This document shows positions 48,901 to 61,401 of a DNA stretch of 64,000 nucleotides, piece after piece (position 1 is the first letter of the stretch; each line of letters opens with the position of its first letter). This DNA comes from Neltuma alba (lineage: Eukaryota; Streptophyta; Magnoliopsida; Fabales; Fabaceae): assembly GCF_004799145.2 (NCBI RefSeq), contig NW_021636324.1, forward strand, positions 124,001 through 188,000, in the 5' to 3' direction. The translations under genes were made by a program, and so were the position numbers. Below the pieces are notes generated by a model, which saw nothing but the letters and a program-made list of their open reading frames with translations, made no database searches and had not been told where the DNA came from.

Positions 48901-51900
48901 TTAGTGTCATATTCTGAAAAGAAAAACTTCAAAAGGGTCGATAGAAATTTTGCAGATTCATTTCTTCCTATTAATCCGACACCAGCATGTACATAGGGCC
49001 AAAAGAAATAGCACTCACAACTACACGGAACAATTTGGTACATAGTGCATTAATAAATTTTTCCTTTACACTACAACCATACTTTTAGAACCATCACTGA
49101 TAATTAACCATAGGCAAGTTAAATATCATATAATTTTTGTTTAAAGTCGGAGGACCAACGAACTATCCTTCTAGGATTCTTATCAGAAAACTATAAAACT
49201 TTAAAAGTGAATAACACCAGAGCTACTATAATGCCCAGAAGCTATGCAGTGAACTTAAGAGAGTCACAGCAGTAGTTGTTCTGAGAAAGGCACATTGTAA
49301 ACCTCGTATAGAAAGGTTTCTCATAAGCAACCCTATATTCTCCAATTGTTTGAGATTATGGACAGTGCCACATGCATGCTAATCCAGGACCATGCTCTTA
49401 AATCTATAAACAGTCAAAATAGTCAATGGCAAATGGGAAAAGGATGTCCGCAGAAGTAGAAGGAAATCAATACATATAAGTGAAATCAGTATAAAAATCC
49501 ATACCACATGGACTGGATTAGTGGTCCTCCACTCTGCAACTCCAACTCGAATGTAAGTATTCCTACTAACATAAAGACCTGAGATGAGGGTTTAATAAGA
49601 AGTTACCAACAAGAAAGGGAAAAAAGGGGGCAAAGGGGGGTAAAAGCATGAATCTACTTTTTCCTTGGAATTACACGGAATTAAATTGAGCCAACTCATA
49701 CCATTGGCTAATGTAAGAAGCACAAAATAAGATTATGATATGAAAGATAGCTGATTTTACCATCAGTTCGTAACCTCGGTCTCAGGAGCCACATTTTCCG
49801 CCATGAACTCTCATACTTTGAATGCAAGATCTTGTAGTTTTCTACTACTCCAGAGATCTTCATATAAGTGGATCCAAGTTCAGAAACTACCAATTTTTAT
49901 GCAGTGAGACGTAAAAGGTAACCCCTATACTGAGTTTACCTGCCAAGCCTTCAAGCATGCATTGCGCCAGTATACAGGGTTACGAATTGTGTACCACCAT
50001 TTTCGACAGACACAAGATGCTCTTCCCAAGTCATACGGACTCATTCGGGCAAAGACCTTGAAAGATTACACACACACACACATATATAGTTGCATCAGAG
50101 TTCTTTACTTGTGCACAGCTACATAGCTTTCTATCAATAAAGTCTCACTCTAATTTGTCCAAAAATCACTGGAAAAGCCCAAGGAGTCATAGATATGTGT
50201 TTCAACCAAATTGAAAGTTCAAGGGTCTGTTTTAAGAAGAGTTTCTTCTAACAAAAGCACAAAGACCAAAGACAATGCAAGAAGCACTACCAAGTTAGTT
50301 ATCAAAAGTATTTTCATGACACTTGTTTGGGGGGGAAAAAAAGTACACAAATTCAAGAACATAGAAGTGGAAAAAAAATTCATTTCCCACATTAGAGAGA
50401 TGAACAGTTCAACAAATTTACACAGCTTATTCCCAAAAGTTGTTGGCTTTTGTTTAAAGCAGTTCCACATAATTCTAAAAACATGGCCTATCAGTAAATT
50501 TAGAGAGTCCCACACCAAGCATGGTACCCCTTCCCGCCACTCTATCAGAGTCAAGAGCATAACATTACCACACAAGTTCAAGTAAAGATAAAATGAAACG
50601 AAATCAAACAAAAGAGAAAAAGCAGATTGTTTCGTTCCATTCTAGCAACAGATGGCAGAGGCATCAATAATGATGTAAACTAGAACTTGTTTTCTTCCTA
50701 TGAAATACCTCAGAGAGCATTTCCTCAGGTAAGCAACGATGTATAAGTGCAGAATCCACACAAGGCTTTCTGCTTGCACTTCCAACTGGTGCAACAGGCC
50801 TCACATTAACCCCATAAAGATCTGAAACAGAATGCATGGAAAAAATAAGAATGAACTTGAACTAGACAAATGCAGCAAGAGGCAACACAAGAATCAGAAC
50901 CACTGCCGCATCAGAAAGAGTACATGACACATACCAAGCCAGGGCCTTCTTGTAACAAAGTATTCAACAGTCTTAAACCTTAAAACAGATTCGAGCTCTG
51001 GGGGAACTGTCGGAGCAAAATCTGCATGACAGAGCTATTAGAGATGAATCAATGATAACGAAAAAAATTGAGGAATTTCACAAGCCTTAATATTTGGGTG
51101 ATTAAAATTGAATTTGTGATTATACGCGTGATGCCTATGTCGATCATCACTTAATCTAGACCAAGTCTTCTGAGTAATTGGTCTTCGCCATGAAGTTGCG
51201 TGTTTTCTTATCATTATGAGTCCATTACAACCATTGTTATAAGTTGCTGGTAAGTAGCGCACCCTATAATACTAGTATTAATTAAGCGCAGCTACTAATT
51301 TTTTTGTTGCAAAAAAAAAAAAGGCTAGACAAAAAGTGATCTTATACATCAAGGCGCGATACCCCATCCCATTGGGTCTTTTTACTATTTAAAATTATCC
51401 CAATCCTTGCCAACTGATATCTCATCACGGCATCGACAACAAATCTTGTGGGGAAAAAAATGAAGATAAACTTCAATGGGCAAGGCAGTCGTTGTGAAAT
51501 TCTTGCGATTCAGAATACAATAACGCCAATTGGATAGCCCGAATGTTAATAATGCGTCCAATTAGAACCAACTAATTAAAATTCATGGATAACACTTCAA
51601 CACAGCAAACGAAATTTAGAGTGCCCACTCAACGCAAACAAATTACCCTATACGGGTATTCAGCTCGAGAATTGATCTTGATTTTCGTGAAATTCAATTT
51701 CTATAAATCGCGCAAGTTATAAGTAATGAATGGCTCCAAGAGAGAACATAAGAAATTAGAAAATTATGATAATATGCATTATCAGTCGTGTAAGAATATA
51801 ACCAAGATTTAGAATCTAAAACATCGAAGCAGGAAAGGCCCGAAAAATGAACACCATGATCGAAGTGAGGACGTTCAACTTCAGGTGTCATCATACCTGA

Positions 51901-51906
51901 CGCCAT
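45959..51906 (-). CDS. F-box protein, FBP7-like
   Basis: F-box proteins recruit substrates to SCF ubiquitin ligases; Arabidopsis FBP7 is linked to translation under temperature stress. Eleven exons on the minus strand: 51906-51897, 51021-50935, 50821-50709, 50056-49940, 49857-49761, 49578-49505, 48766-48713, 48630-48529, 48352-48294, 46607-46397 and 46018-45959. They give 327 residues, close to the family size, with every junction in frame. The first exon codes only MAS and one base. The F-box spans about residues 60-108 (LIHRCLPEEMLSEVFARM, PYDLGRASCVCRKWWYTI). The C-terminal half is a conserved region of unknown fold (SSWRKMWLLRPRLRTDG, NRMDLISLVTSGVN, DDETHNPDVPAVSHKRG). The acceptor of exon 5 is less certain. 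Intron 9 is about 1.7 kb, and the last intron contains a long C/G run at 46358-46380. Confidence 0.93.
46608..48293 (-). other. Large FBP7 intron 9, possible decayed transposon
   Basis: This 1.7-kb intron has no recognisable gene. Near 46840 it reads TTAGTTTGGTTCTTGG and near 47715 CTGTAACAAAACAGGCCC, loosely inverted ends that could mark an old element. No target duplication was found, so it is not listed as one. A C/A homopolymer lies near 46930-46962. Confidence 0.35.
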
Positions 51907-52304
51907 GACGACCAGCAGAATAAGCTTAGTTCGCGACTTTCCCGGGAAGATTTAGGAGAAAGAGAAAAGGGATGGGGAAGAGAAGGATAGAGAAACGAGC
52001 GAATGACGTCATAGGCGCCAGAACGAGGGCCGTTGAAGACCAGAAAAACGTTTTTAAGGGAAAAATTATTTCAATTTCTTTTTTTTTAACGATAAATTCT
52101 AAATTTTTAGTTCTTATTTTCATTGTTTCAGCGATACTCGGCACCTAAATATAAGTTATTTGGCGGAAAAGTTTTGCCTTAAATATAGTCAATCAGAATA
52201 TATTTCATGCTTTCTTTTCTCAAATTTTTTTTGGAACAATTGTCCCAATAAGTTTTTTCTTCTTAAAATTTATTCTAAAAAATAATTTCACAAAACTATT
52301 TTGA
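51907..52304. other. FBP7 promoter region
   Basis: This short region upstream of the minus-strand F-box gene ends at the target-site duplication of the Pack-MULE. No other feature was recognised. Confidence 0.4.
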
Positions 52305-52314
52305 AAAAATTAAA

Positions 52315-54096
52315 GGAAAACTATGTTCTAAGTCCTTATAGTTTCAGTCAAATTTGGTCAAGGTCCCTGTAATTTATTTTTTAGGATATGGGTCCTTAGA
52401 ATTTTAGTCAAACTTGGTCAAAGTCCTTCTGTTAACTGATATTACTTGACAGCATTAAACACAATTATGTGGCAAATGGTTTAATGAGTTGGCAATTTTT
52501 TATGATGACTAGACATTTAAAAAAAAAGAAAAGAAAAAAAAACCGATGCCAATTTACAATTTTGGGAAATACCCACCGCCTACTGATGCTTTTCTTCTTG
52601 CGCTCTTCATCTTTCCTTTCTTTTAGATCTGAGTTTCAGTCTATCAAATCAATCATCAAAATAGGATGCCCGTGCCTAATTAAAGCGGACCATTCCATGA
52701 TGAGGGTCCAAAACAGGGCCATTTTCGTGCCCTGTTCCTCCTCGTTCTACCATGTTCTGCAGTCATTGTGGGTTTCGTTCATTGTCCAATTGTTGTTCCT
52801 TCTCTCCTACTTCTAGTTGCCATTGATCATCTGTCGCTACCATGGGCATGTGTTGGCGCTCTTTTGTTAATCGTGTTTCATCTTTTGCTATTCAAAACAT
52901 TGTTTCAACAGCTTGTGTGTGAGTATAACTTCGAATCTTCTCCCTCTCCCTCTCTTCTCCGTTCCGCTTCCTACCTCTCTTTCTCTCTCTTTGTTTTTGT
53001 TGCCTTCTCTCGCTTTTGCAGAGGCCAAACAACAGTCACCATGGTTAGGGATGATCTATACATCACGATTTCGAGCTTCTTCTGGTGTCCTATATCTCTC
53101 GGTATTAAGAAATCTCTAGTGAGTCTCTGCACCAATCTTACCTAAGACTGTCACAGCATCCAACTCTAGCTCGACAACGACAACAACACCTGCCCAGCCA
53201 CCATGCAGGTTTTGCAAACAAAAGAATTTGTTCCTAACTATACAGGGGCTTATCCAGATCTTGTCTGACTCAGTAAGCAACCGAGTAGAATCGACCAATT
53301 CTCTAGCCACCAGAACTGTCCCCTCCCCCAATCATGTCGTCGACTCTATGAAATACTTGGATGGCCAAGGGGAGCACCGTCTCAATTCCTTAACAAGAAT
53401 TGTATATTTCGCCAAAGAATCTGAAGAGAATCGTGAGTTCCTCATGATATTAGATGGATTCGTGCCTTTACTCGTTGATTTACTCGATAATGTCAATGGC
53501 ATCGTTAAAATGCTCAAGAGAGTCGTTGATGCTTTGGATACGACTCTAGATAAAATCAAAGATTATGAGCAGTTAAGAAAATTTTTTTTGGTAAACTGAG
53601 CAGTTGAAGAAATTGATGGTGAAGAACCACGACAATTGCTTAGCCTCCCTGCTCCTTCTTTTGCAACAAGGCAGCGTTGGTGCCAAAATGGGATCGACGA
53701 GGATTCTGAAGTTCATCGTAGTGGATGCCAAATTCGAAGTCATGATCACCGAAAAGGAAGGTCTAATGTTTGAATAGCTCAGATCTAGAAGGAAGGCAAG
53801 ATGAAGAACGCAAGAAGAAGAGGATCTGTAGGTAGTGGGCATTCCTCAAAATCGTGAGCTGGCACCAGTTTTTTTCTTTTTCTTTTTTTTTCATGTCCAG
53901 TCATCATTAAAAAAATTGCCAATTCATTAAACCATCTACAGCATAATTGTTTTTAACATTACCAATTTATATCAGTTAACAAAGACTTTAACCAAGTCTA
54001 ACTGAAATTACAAGGACCCATAACCTAAAAAAATAGATTATAGGGACCTTGACCAAATTTGACTAAAACTACAAGGACTTAGAACATAGTTTTCTC
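52315..54096. mobile_element. Pack-MULE-like element carrying a captured U-box gene, 1.78 kb
   Basis: Inverted repeats of about 319 bp (52315-52633 and 53778-54096) start GGAAAACTATGTTCTAAGTC on the left and GAGAAAACTATGTTCTAAGT on the complement of the right. They stay collinear to a shared AGATCTGAG at their inner limits. AT-rich flanks AAAAATTAAA at 52305-52314 and 54097-54106 form a 10-bp target-site duplication (9 is usual for Mutator elements). No transposase frame exists. Instead the interior holds a degenerate U-box ligase gene and CT-rich leader-like DNA. Long Mutator-type ends enclosing a host gene fragment define a Pack-MULE. Confidence 0.8.
53041..53776 (+). pseudogene. Captured PUB-type U-box E3 ligase gene fragment, broken
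   Basis: Reading from ATG 53041, the frame begins MVRDDLYITISSFFWCPISL, which matches the start of a plant U-box domain (PUB25/26 type). It breaks at TAA 53143-53145, where a tyrosine is expected, and at TAG 53164-53166, where the conserved tryptophan of the U-box is expected. NNTCPATMQVLQTKEFVPN follows. A frameshift near 53240 moves into a second frame that carries HRLNSLTRIVYFAKESEENR and the start of the ARM-type repeats. A small internal duplication near 53565-53620 shifts the frame again to NHDNCLASLLLLLQQG, and the fragment ends at about 53776 inside the ARM region. It covers the U-box and roughly the first third to half of the repeat domain. With several lesions it cannot make a functional ligase. 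Confidence 0.8.
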
Positions 54097-54149
54097 AAAA
54101 ATTAAAAACAAACTCAAACAAAGCCTACCCACCTCCACCCCCCAAAGAC

Positions 54150-57100
54150 AGTCATCCGTGGACACATAACAATAACATAACTAAAGCTCGAACCCACAGA
54201 GCATGGGGAAGATGTCTTCTCCAATCCGAGCTGGCAAGTTGCAGGGGCCCCACTGGCCTCTGCTGCTAGTGTCTGCCAGAACCCTGAAGAACATGCGGAA
54301 GATGAATCTGCCACGTGCGAAAGCGAGGAGACCACGTGGCGCCCCTTAGAAGGTCAGCCGTGATCGCGCGCCACGCAAACCTTGAATCTACAGAATTCCC
54401 TCTATGCCCTTACGGGTACACTCGACTCAACTTCCTCCTCGCTCTTTCAATGCTGTCTGCTTCGGCCCGCCATGAATGCCGTAGCGTCTGCGGCAGCTCT
54501 CCCTTTGTCCATTTCTCTTCGTAGGTCAAGCAAGCTTGATGCTAAAAGGGTGCGAGCTTCATCTCTTTGCTCGCCACTGAGGCGCTGGGCTGTTTTTAAG
54601 CGTAAACCAAGTTAACTAACACGAAGCTGGATTTCCATTTTCTGGGGGCTTACGGATTCACGTTGCTATTTGTTTTAGTGCTGAAGCTATTGGTTTCCTG
54701 CTAAATTCTGAGGGAAGCTTGTCTGATCCTAAAGTAATTTAAGTGAGTTTAAATTGGCTTCTTCTCTTCTTGAGGCTTGGTATATGGTTGCTATTTGAGA
54801 TTAGCTGCGGCAGGGAATATAATGCTCAGCATCATAGTCGGGGGTTTTAGCACCTAACTTACCTGAGGTTGATTAGAACTTTAGATATCATCAGTTAGTA
54901 TAGCTCGAAAGCCCATAATATCTATTTTGTTGGTTACGTCTTCTGGTTCTTCTAGACCACGAGGAATATAGTCCTTACGGCTTAAATTTTGGCGGGCATG
55001 ATTAATTTCAGGGTTTGAAAGGAAGATTTAGAGTATTTGCTGTATAGGGTCTAATTAAGAAGAATGCATGGGGCGCGCTCTTTGATGTGGCGGATCCAAG
55101 AACCAAAGTCCCTCGGTGTAAAGGAAAGTTTTTGGATATATATCTAGCCCTTGAAGTGGCTAGATATGATGTTCAGTACTGTGATTGGCGAGCTCGTCAA
55201 GACGTGCTCACCATTATGCTCCTCCATGAAAAGGTATTATCTGATTTTGATTGGTTATTTTTTTGGGGGAAGAAAATCTTTGACATTTGAACAATTTCTG
55301 CTATCTATTGATTGAGGTTTAACCACTTGAAGGTGAATCTTTATGAACTTAGCCGTTGGATGTCAGAATACTATATTCATTGCGTAAACATACTTATTCC
55401 ATATCACGTGATCGGTTTATTCTGAAAAAAGTGGATGTAGTTTTTACATATCCTTAATCCTCTAGCTCATGATTATAAGTCAATCAGCAACATGAAAAAA
55501 GAGTTAGCAGATTTGCAGGAGGAATTAGCGCAAGCACATAGACAGGTATAGATCGTTAGCAGCTGTAGGCTAACTAGCACAACTCGAAACTGAGATGTCT
55601 ATCTTTCAACTTATCTGCTGTGAAATTGCTTGTGAATTTTTAAGCTGTGGCCATATTTAAGTAACCTATTGCAAAAAACAGGTTCATATATCTGAAGCAA
55701 GGGTTTTCGCTGTTTTAGATAACTAGTTCACATGGAAGCATTGGTGAATGATGGGCTGTTGCAAGGCAAAAGTACAACTGGCGTTGACCAAACATACTTA
55801 TCTCCCAGTACTTCTACACAATCTGTAAATACTGACAATGGAAAACTGCCTTGAAGAAGGTTAAATGTATCTGGTCCAGTTCAATCCTACCATCCCCACT
55901 TGAAAAATTTCTGGTACCCAGTTGCTTTCTCCAATGACCCTAAAGATGAAACAATGGTAAGCTAATAAGTCATTTATTGGATTTGCATCATCTATGCTTT
56001 TATATCAATTACTTATAGTATATGTCTTATCTTCTTCTATCAATTCAGATTGACTGGAAGCTATCATGACAGGATAGTGGAACATCGTCTTTGAGTAAAT
56101 AACAGCATAAAAAGGATAAATGTTTGCCATAGCTCGTAATTGAACGATCTCTACCCTAATACGATTCCATGTAAGTTTCTCGGTTTGATTTTTTGCGATT
56201 TTGTGAGGCATCTATAATGCCTTTTTGTTTTTGTTGGCAAATTGGACCGAATGCAACTGAGGTATTTCACCACATATTTTTAATTTGCCCTTTTTAATCA
56301 TTTCTTATACAGCCCTGGTTTTACGCTAGTAAATCTAGTATATGAAAATGAATGGGAATTCTCATGATTAAGGGATGTGTTACTACTTTTCTGTTTCAGA
56401 TCCCAATTGAATATTTTGATGAACCACGGGTTATCTTTAGAGGGAAAGATGGGAAAACTGGATACGTCCAGAATAGCTGTGCCCATAGAGCATGTCCTCT
56501 GCACCTTGGTTCTGTGAGTGAGCGCCGCATCCAATGCCCCCACCATGGCATGCAATGACTGAAACGAATTAACACACGATTTTCTCTTTCTTCTGGCTAT
56601 GTGTCCTTTGGTAGCACAATTAATTACTAACAATCTTCCTCACATATCCACTTATTCAAGTATGAATGTATCACATCACCAGACTTGCACATGCACATGC
56701 ATATAAAATCTAAAGTTACCATATGGCTGAATATCAGGCTGGGAGTATTGGAATGATGGAAAATGTGAAAAGATGCCATCAACTCGACAGTTAAATGTCA
56801 AGATCAAGTCATTGCCATGTTTTGAGCAAGAGGGTATGATCTGGATTTGGCCTGGCAGTGACCCTCCAAAATCCAAACCCCCATCATTACAACCTCCATC
56901 AGGGTTTGAAGTACAAGCTGAGGTACCTTGTGAATATAATCATTCTCCTTTTATCTGCTGTTGTGCAAGAAATGCAGGAAGCAATAGTTTTCATCACATT
57001 ATTTTTGAAGAGAAGTACTTAGATGCCTCTTTGGATGTGACGGATTGTCATGGAACTTCCTATCTAACGTGGGTTACTTTTGGACAACCTGTTGGACCTT

Positions 57101-59110
57101 GCACATGCTCTTTTTACTCACACTTCAACTTTTGCAAAGGGTTGGAGCATTCCCCGGTGTGTTTTGGATCACACGGTTAAATCTAGAAGTAATTTTTTAT
57201 TTAAAAATTGTAAGAAGGTGCAGAATCCATGTGATGAAGTAACCCGAAAACCTTTAGGAAGTGGCAGTTTTATTCATTTTGGAATTGACTATAAACCTTT
57301 TGATCCCTATTTTATACAGATATTCTAGTTTGTAGTTAAAAAAAAAAAAGAGGAAATGCCGTCCCGTAATCAAGCAGGTGAATTGATTTTTACTCTTCAT
57401 ATGACCAACTGTTTAGTATGCAATTACTACCTTGCTTCGGACAATTTTATGTTTGATGGCAATTGATTTGCTTACTCTTTTATTCCCTAATCCAAAACTA
57501 GTCAGTATGCCATATTGCCGCACTTGTCTAGTATTATGAATGAATAAACCAGTCTAAGCTTTAGCTTGCGAAACGAATTCGAAATAATACGGCCCCTTTT
57601 TTGTATTTGGCATCGCAGCTTGGTAGAATTCTTTACACCTGCGTCTGGCCTACAAGGGTACTGGGACCCATATCCAATTGACATGGAATTTCGACCACCT
57701 TGCATGGTCCTATCAACCATTGGCATTTCAAAACCTGGGAAACTGGAGGGACAGACCACCAAGAAGTGTGCCTCACACCTGCACCAAATTCATGTCTGTT
57801 TACCATCGTCAAAACAAAAAACTAGATTGCTGTACAGAATGTCCCTGGATTTCGCTCCTCTGCTTAAGTACGTACCTTTTATGCAATATCTATGGACGCA
57901 TTTTGCACAGCAGGTAGGGTGCTTTTCAAACGAATAATTATTCATATTCGAACTAGGGAGGAAGGAAAAAGGAAGAAGGATTAAGTGATTATTAAAATGG
58001 ACATCCTTTTATATCTAAAAATATTTAAGCTTGAAGAGGATGCAAAAAGCAATGACAATAATTTTTTTTTTTAAAAAAAAATCTTTGACCTGCTATAATG
58101 AACAGGAGATATCTATGGCCAAAAACGAGTTTATTGCATTTTAAACTCGTTAGTTTTCAAGCCATAAGGAACCTTGATGTGAATTTCTGCTATTATGTAG
58201 CATTGTAGTCTATTTCATTCAGCATGAAGGGGCTCGTCAATTTCATATCCGATCTTGCTCATTTAGTTGGCGTTGTTGGCATATTAAAGGTTTTAAATGA
58301 GGATCTGCGCCTAGTGGAAGGGCAGCAAACGGATGAACAAAGGTGCTAACGTCTGGAACTTTCCGGTTATCCGGTATCATATGCAAGCTTGGGGTAAGGT
58401 ACAGGCTATGGAGAGATGCCTTGGAGCGAGGAGCTAGGCAGCTACCTTTCAGCAGGTAGAATTTATTCATGACAACTGCACAGTTAGAGTTAATGTTGCT
58501 TTTTGGGAACTACCTGAGATTTATGCTTTGCCTCTCAAGTTTCTTGCAATTAAACGTGCCAACGGGCAGTTCACCTTGCCTTGGTTCCATAAGGCACATC
58601 TTAGAGGCCATGGGGGAGCTGCTGAAATGATCAGAATGTCCTTTGTCAATTAATAGCAACTGTATACTTTTTTTTTTCAAAAAACAATTGAGCGTACAAT
58701 ATCAAATCGATTGTTTTTTTCTGCATATTTTTGCATTTTGATATCTCCACTGTCTCAGCTGGTGGCTTGACCACATCCGGTGACAGAGTCGGCTCTTGTA
58801 TGATGTAAAATGTTATTCAATAATATTTTAACATTCATTTGGAATTAGAAATTCAGATTTTTTTTTTCTTCATATAAAAGATCGGGTATATGATACAGAC
58901 AGACGGGAACTTTGTGGAACTTCCAATTGCCGATTCAACATGTCACTCCTAAATTGATTCAGTTGGAAGTGTTGAAAGTGACAAGCGAGATTTACAATCA
59001 ACCTCATAATTAGAGAATAGTATAGCAAGCTACCGGCTGTTCCCTCGCATTATCATGTAGCAAGTCTTCTGCAATGCACTTCGTTTGCCATCCAAAGAAC
59101 TGGTAAATCA
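54150..59110 (+). repeat. Right copy of the CAO segmental duplication
   Basis: It matches 37331-42380 in the same order and orientation: promoter with CCACGTGGCGCCCCTTAGAA, all nine exon positions, introns and downstream DNA. Limits are approximate. The left limit lies within about 100 bases of the Pack-MULE. Confidence 0.75.
54472..58459 (+). pseudogene. Chlorophyllide a oxygenase pseudogene
   Basis: All nine CAO exon positions can be traced: 54472-54549, 55012-55233, 55431-55545, 55682-55956, 56400-56547, 56738-56922, 57044-57156, 57619-57913 and 58290-58459. Exon 2 is 6 bp short and has TAG at 55045-55047. Exon 3 has lost its acceptor context and reading frame. Exon 4 contains stops (GATAACTAG, and TGA after CTGCCT). 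The donor after exon 5 has changed from GTATGC to GCATGC. The acceptor of exon 7 has changed from ACAG to ACGG, and its frame has TAA at 57065-57067. Exon 9 lacks two bases in GGGCAGCA(GG)AACGG and has an insertion later. The Rieske ligands (CAHRACPLHLGSV, CPHHG) and exon 8 remain well preserved, so decay is fairly recent. It cannot encode CAO; local transcripts are possible. Confidence 0.92.
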
Positions 59111-59221
59111 GGCGAGAGTTGGGCATTATCTATAGTGTAATACAGCGATCGATAGATCCTCAACATAGTTGTACATAGGTATGTATGAAGATTACACAAT
59201 TATTTTGGTAACCTGTAGGTT
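58460..59221. other. Duplicated CAO downstream DNA and BTB gene 3' region
   Basis: 58460-59110 corresponds to the region downstream of the intact CAO gene (41706-42380). The rest is the 3' side of the minus-strand BTB gene. No separate gene was seen. Confidence 0.5.
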
Positions 59222-61401
59222 CTATACTGGTTTCCAAATTGTAAGCACCTCCTGAAACATCTCAATCATCAACTCCCTATCTGCATGCCTGAAGAAGTTT
59301 TTAATTTCTTCTCGTACGTCATATATCTTGCCGAAATCAAAGAGGAAGGTCAGGCACCCTTTCTTCAACTTGTGCAGCTGATAAAGCCATGCCTCGTGTA
59401 GCCTCTCAAGGACATTTCCTGAGTTAAGATCTTCCAATAAGCTTTCCTCACAGGTATCCTTAAGACCACCGATGTCATATTTATTGGCCGCTCCAAGCAA
59501 TGCAAGCCGGTGCTTCCAGAAATCTTCTTGCTTTATTGTGCCATATAAGTAACTTAGAAGAGCCATGCAAGATTCTAGTGACATGTCTTCGATGTGGATC
59601 GTAGATGATTCTTTTTCCTTCAGGTTGTGATGAAACATGCTCTGAAACACAGGAGAACTTGCAGATAAAACTGCCTTGTGAGCTCTCAATGTACCATCTG
59701 CAGTATTAATGGTCAGATCAGCATGTATGCCCTCATCAAGCATGCGAGAGAGGCATTGGAGGGTACTTTGCGCGGCAACAGATTGCAATTTTCCATCAGA
59801 CGGCCAAATAGAACTAGCTTCTCCGCCCTGAATTGCAAGGATTATAAATAGTTAAGAAGAAAGATTTAAAACTGGTTCGGGTTTCAGAAGATTAGCCGTA
59901 ATTTACGTTTTATGCATCTTGGCCAAATAAGAAGATAATTAGAATGTCACATTTCTCTAAAAACTATTTCGCTTACATCAATTTCATATTGATAAATTTA
60001 TAAGCACAAGAACTTACATTCAGAGGACAGATCTTCAGGTCAAGGAATTCAACATCAATAATGAAACGACCAACAAATGTGGTATCAACAGGCCAGACAA
60101 AGTCATCACATGTTCTAAGCAGTCGTTCATGAACTGTGGCATTGCAAGCACATACAAGTGAAGACACAAACTCTGTCAGCATTAGACAATATAATCCAGA
60201 AATGCTACATTTAACTGCATTTTCAACATTGATGAATGCCAATTGCAATGGCTTGATAGGTCAAAAATAGGCAAAGCAAAGGTCTTAATGCATTGTTCTT
60301 TTGTGGAAACTATAAACGAAATGAAGCCTCATTTTGTTTTAGATAAAAGGCACTATAATTGTGCTATGGCACCCCACTTGGATTATTTGAAATTACAAAC
60401 CTCAATACCTGATATTTTGTCTTAACGACTGGGAACAAAAGATCAAGAGCCAAACGTTAGGCCAACAACTACAAGACAAATTCCAGCAAGCAAGAGAAAG
60501 ATAATAGAATTAAGGAGCTGTAAGAAAGTAGAGTTGGCTTCAGTCCTTAGTCATTAAATTAGACCAATGTTATGATCTATGGCTTCCGTTCATTTAAGCC
60601 CTTCAAAAGATTTCAGGGTGAAGTTGGTAACCTCCAGCTACCATGACTACAGATAAAGATGTACGACTTTATGTGCCGGTCAAACTAGTGGCTTGACCAT
60701 TAGTCAAGAACTCATGTCTTGTTTCCTAGAGCTATAGTAGGTTTAACTTCAAAACAGTTGTATGGGAGATCAAACTTGTACGGTAACCGCCAAAACGAAA
60801 GTAAAACAGAACATACTTTCCCTTGGGTAAGGCCAAAATTTGTCAAAATCCCTCAGTCTGAAAAAGAAGGATAAGAAGAAAAGGATCAACATCGCACCCC
60901 ATTCTCACAACCTCCCAAGACACGGGGAAAAATATTGTTTTCCATGCTGCTTCTAAAAGTCAAACAGTTCCCCAATTTTAGACACACAACACTCCGATTC
61001 AGAAATACCAGATATCTTCTATAAGCAGTAGAATCAAGCGTCGATAGATACCAGGAGAAATGTAGAATCTGCGGGAAGCGCCAGTGTTAGAAACTCGGAG
61101 AATGAATCGAGCAATTGGTGGGTGTTCCTTAGAGACCCGGGAAGGCTCAGGAAATAGATGTATGTACAGGTACCTATTCCTTTCTATAGATAAATACCTG
61201 GAGATGCCAATTGAACATGTTTCGAGCTCAATTACGCATAATCTTAGATATTGGGGGCGGGTAGGTGGTGGGGAGGAGAGAGGAATACCAGTTCCAGATT
61301 CCGACCTTGAAAGGATCGGATTTCTTGTAGGAGCAAGGTCCGAAGTTGTCAATTTTCCATTGTGCTAGTCTTGATATGGTCTCCACCCTTGAATCGGCCA
61401 T
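59222..61401 (-). CDS. BTB/POZ domain-containing protein, At1g21780-like
   Basis: BTB/POZ proteins of this type act as CUL3 adaptors in ubiquitin ligation. Four exons on the minus strand, 61401-61289, 61197-61052, 60133-60018 and 59827-59222, give 326 residues, which I recall as the length of Arabidopsis At1g21780. The N-terminal ~125 residues (ADSRVETISRLAQWKIDNF, SYKKSDPFKVGIWNWYLSIE, RFIIDVEFLDLKICPLN) form a conserved MATH-like region. The BTB domain spans about residues 150-255 (ADLTINTADGTLRAHKAVLS, SCMALLSYLYGTI). A helical C-terminal region follows, ending VLTIWKPV. Splice junctions are GT-AG and in frame. The ATG is chosen because it opens the family's ADSKVETISRLAQW-like start. Confidence 0.95.

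Noticed and set aside
52640..53040. Separate hydrophobic protein upstream of the U-box relic
   Set aside because: The frame is a product of CT-rich, leader-like DNA inside the Pack-MULE and resembles no known protein.
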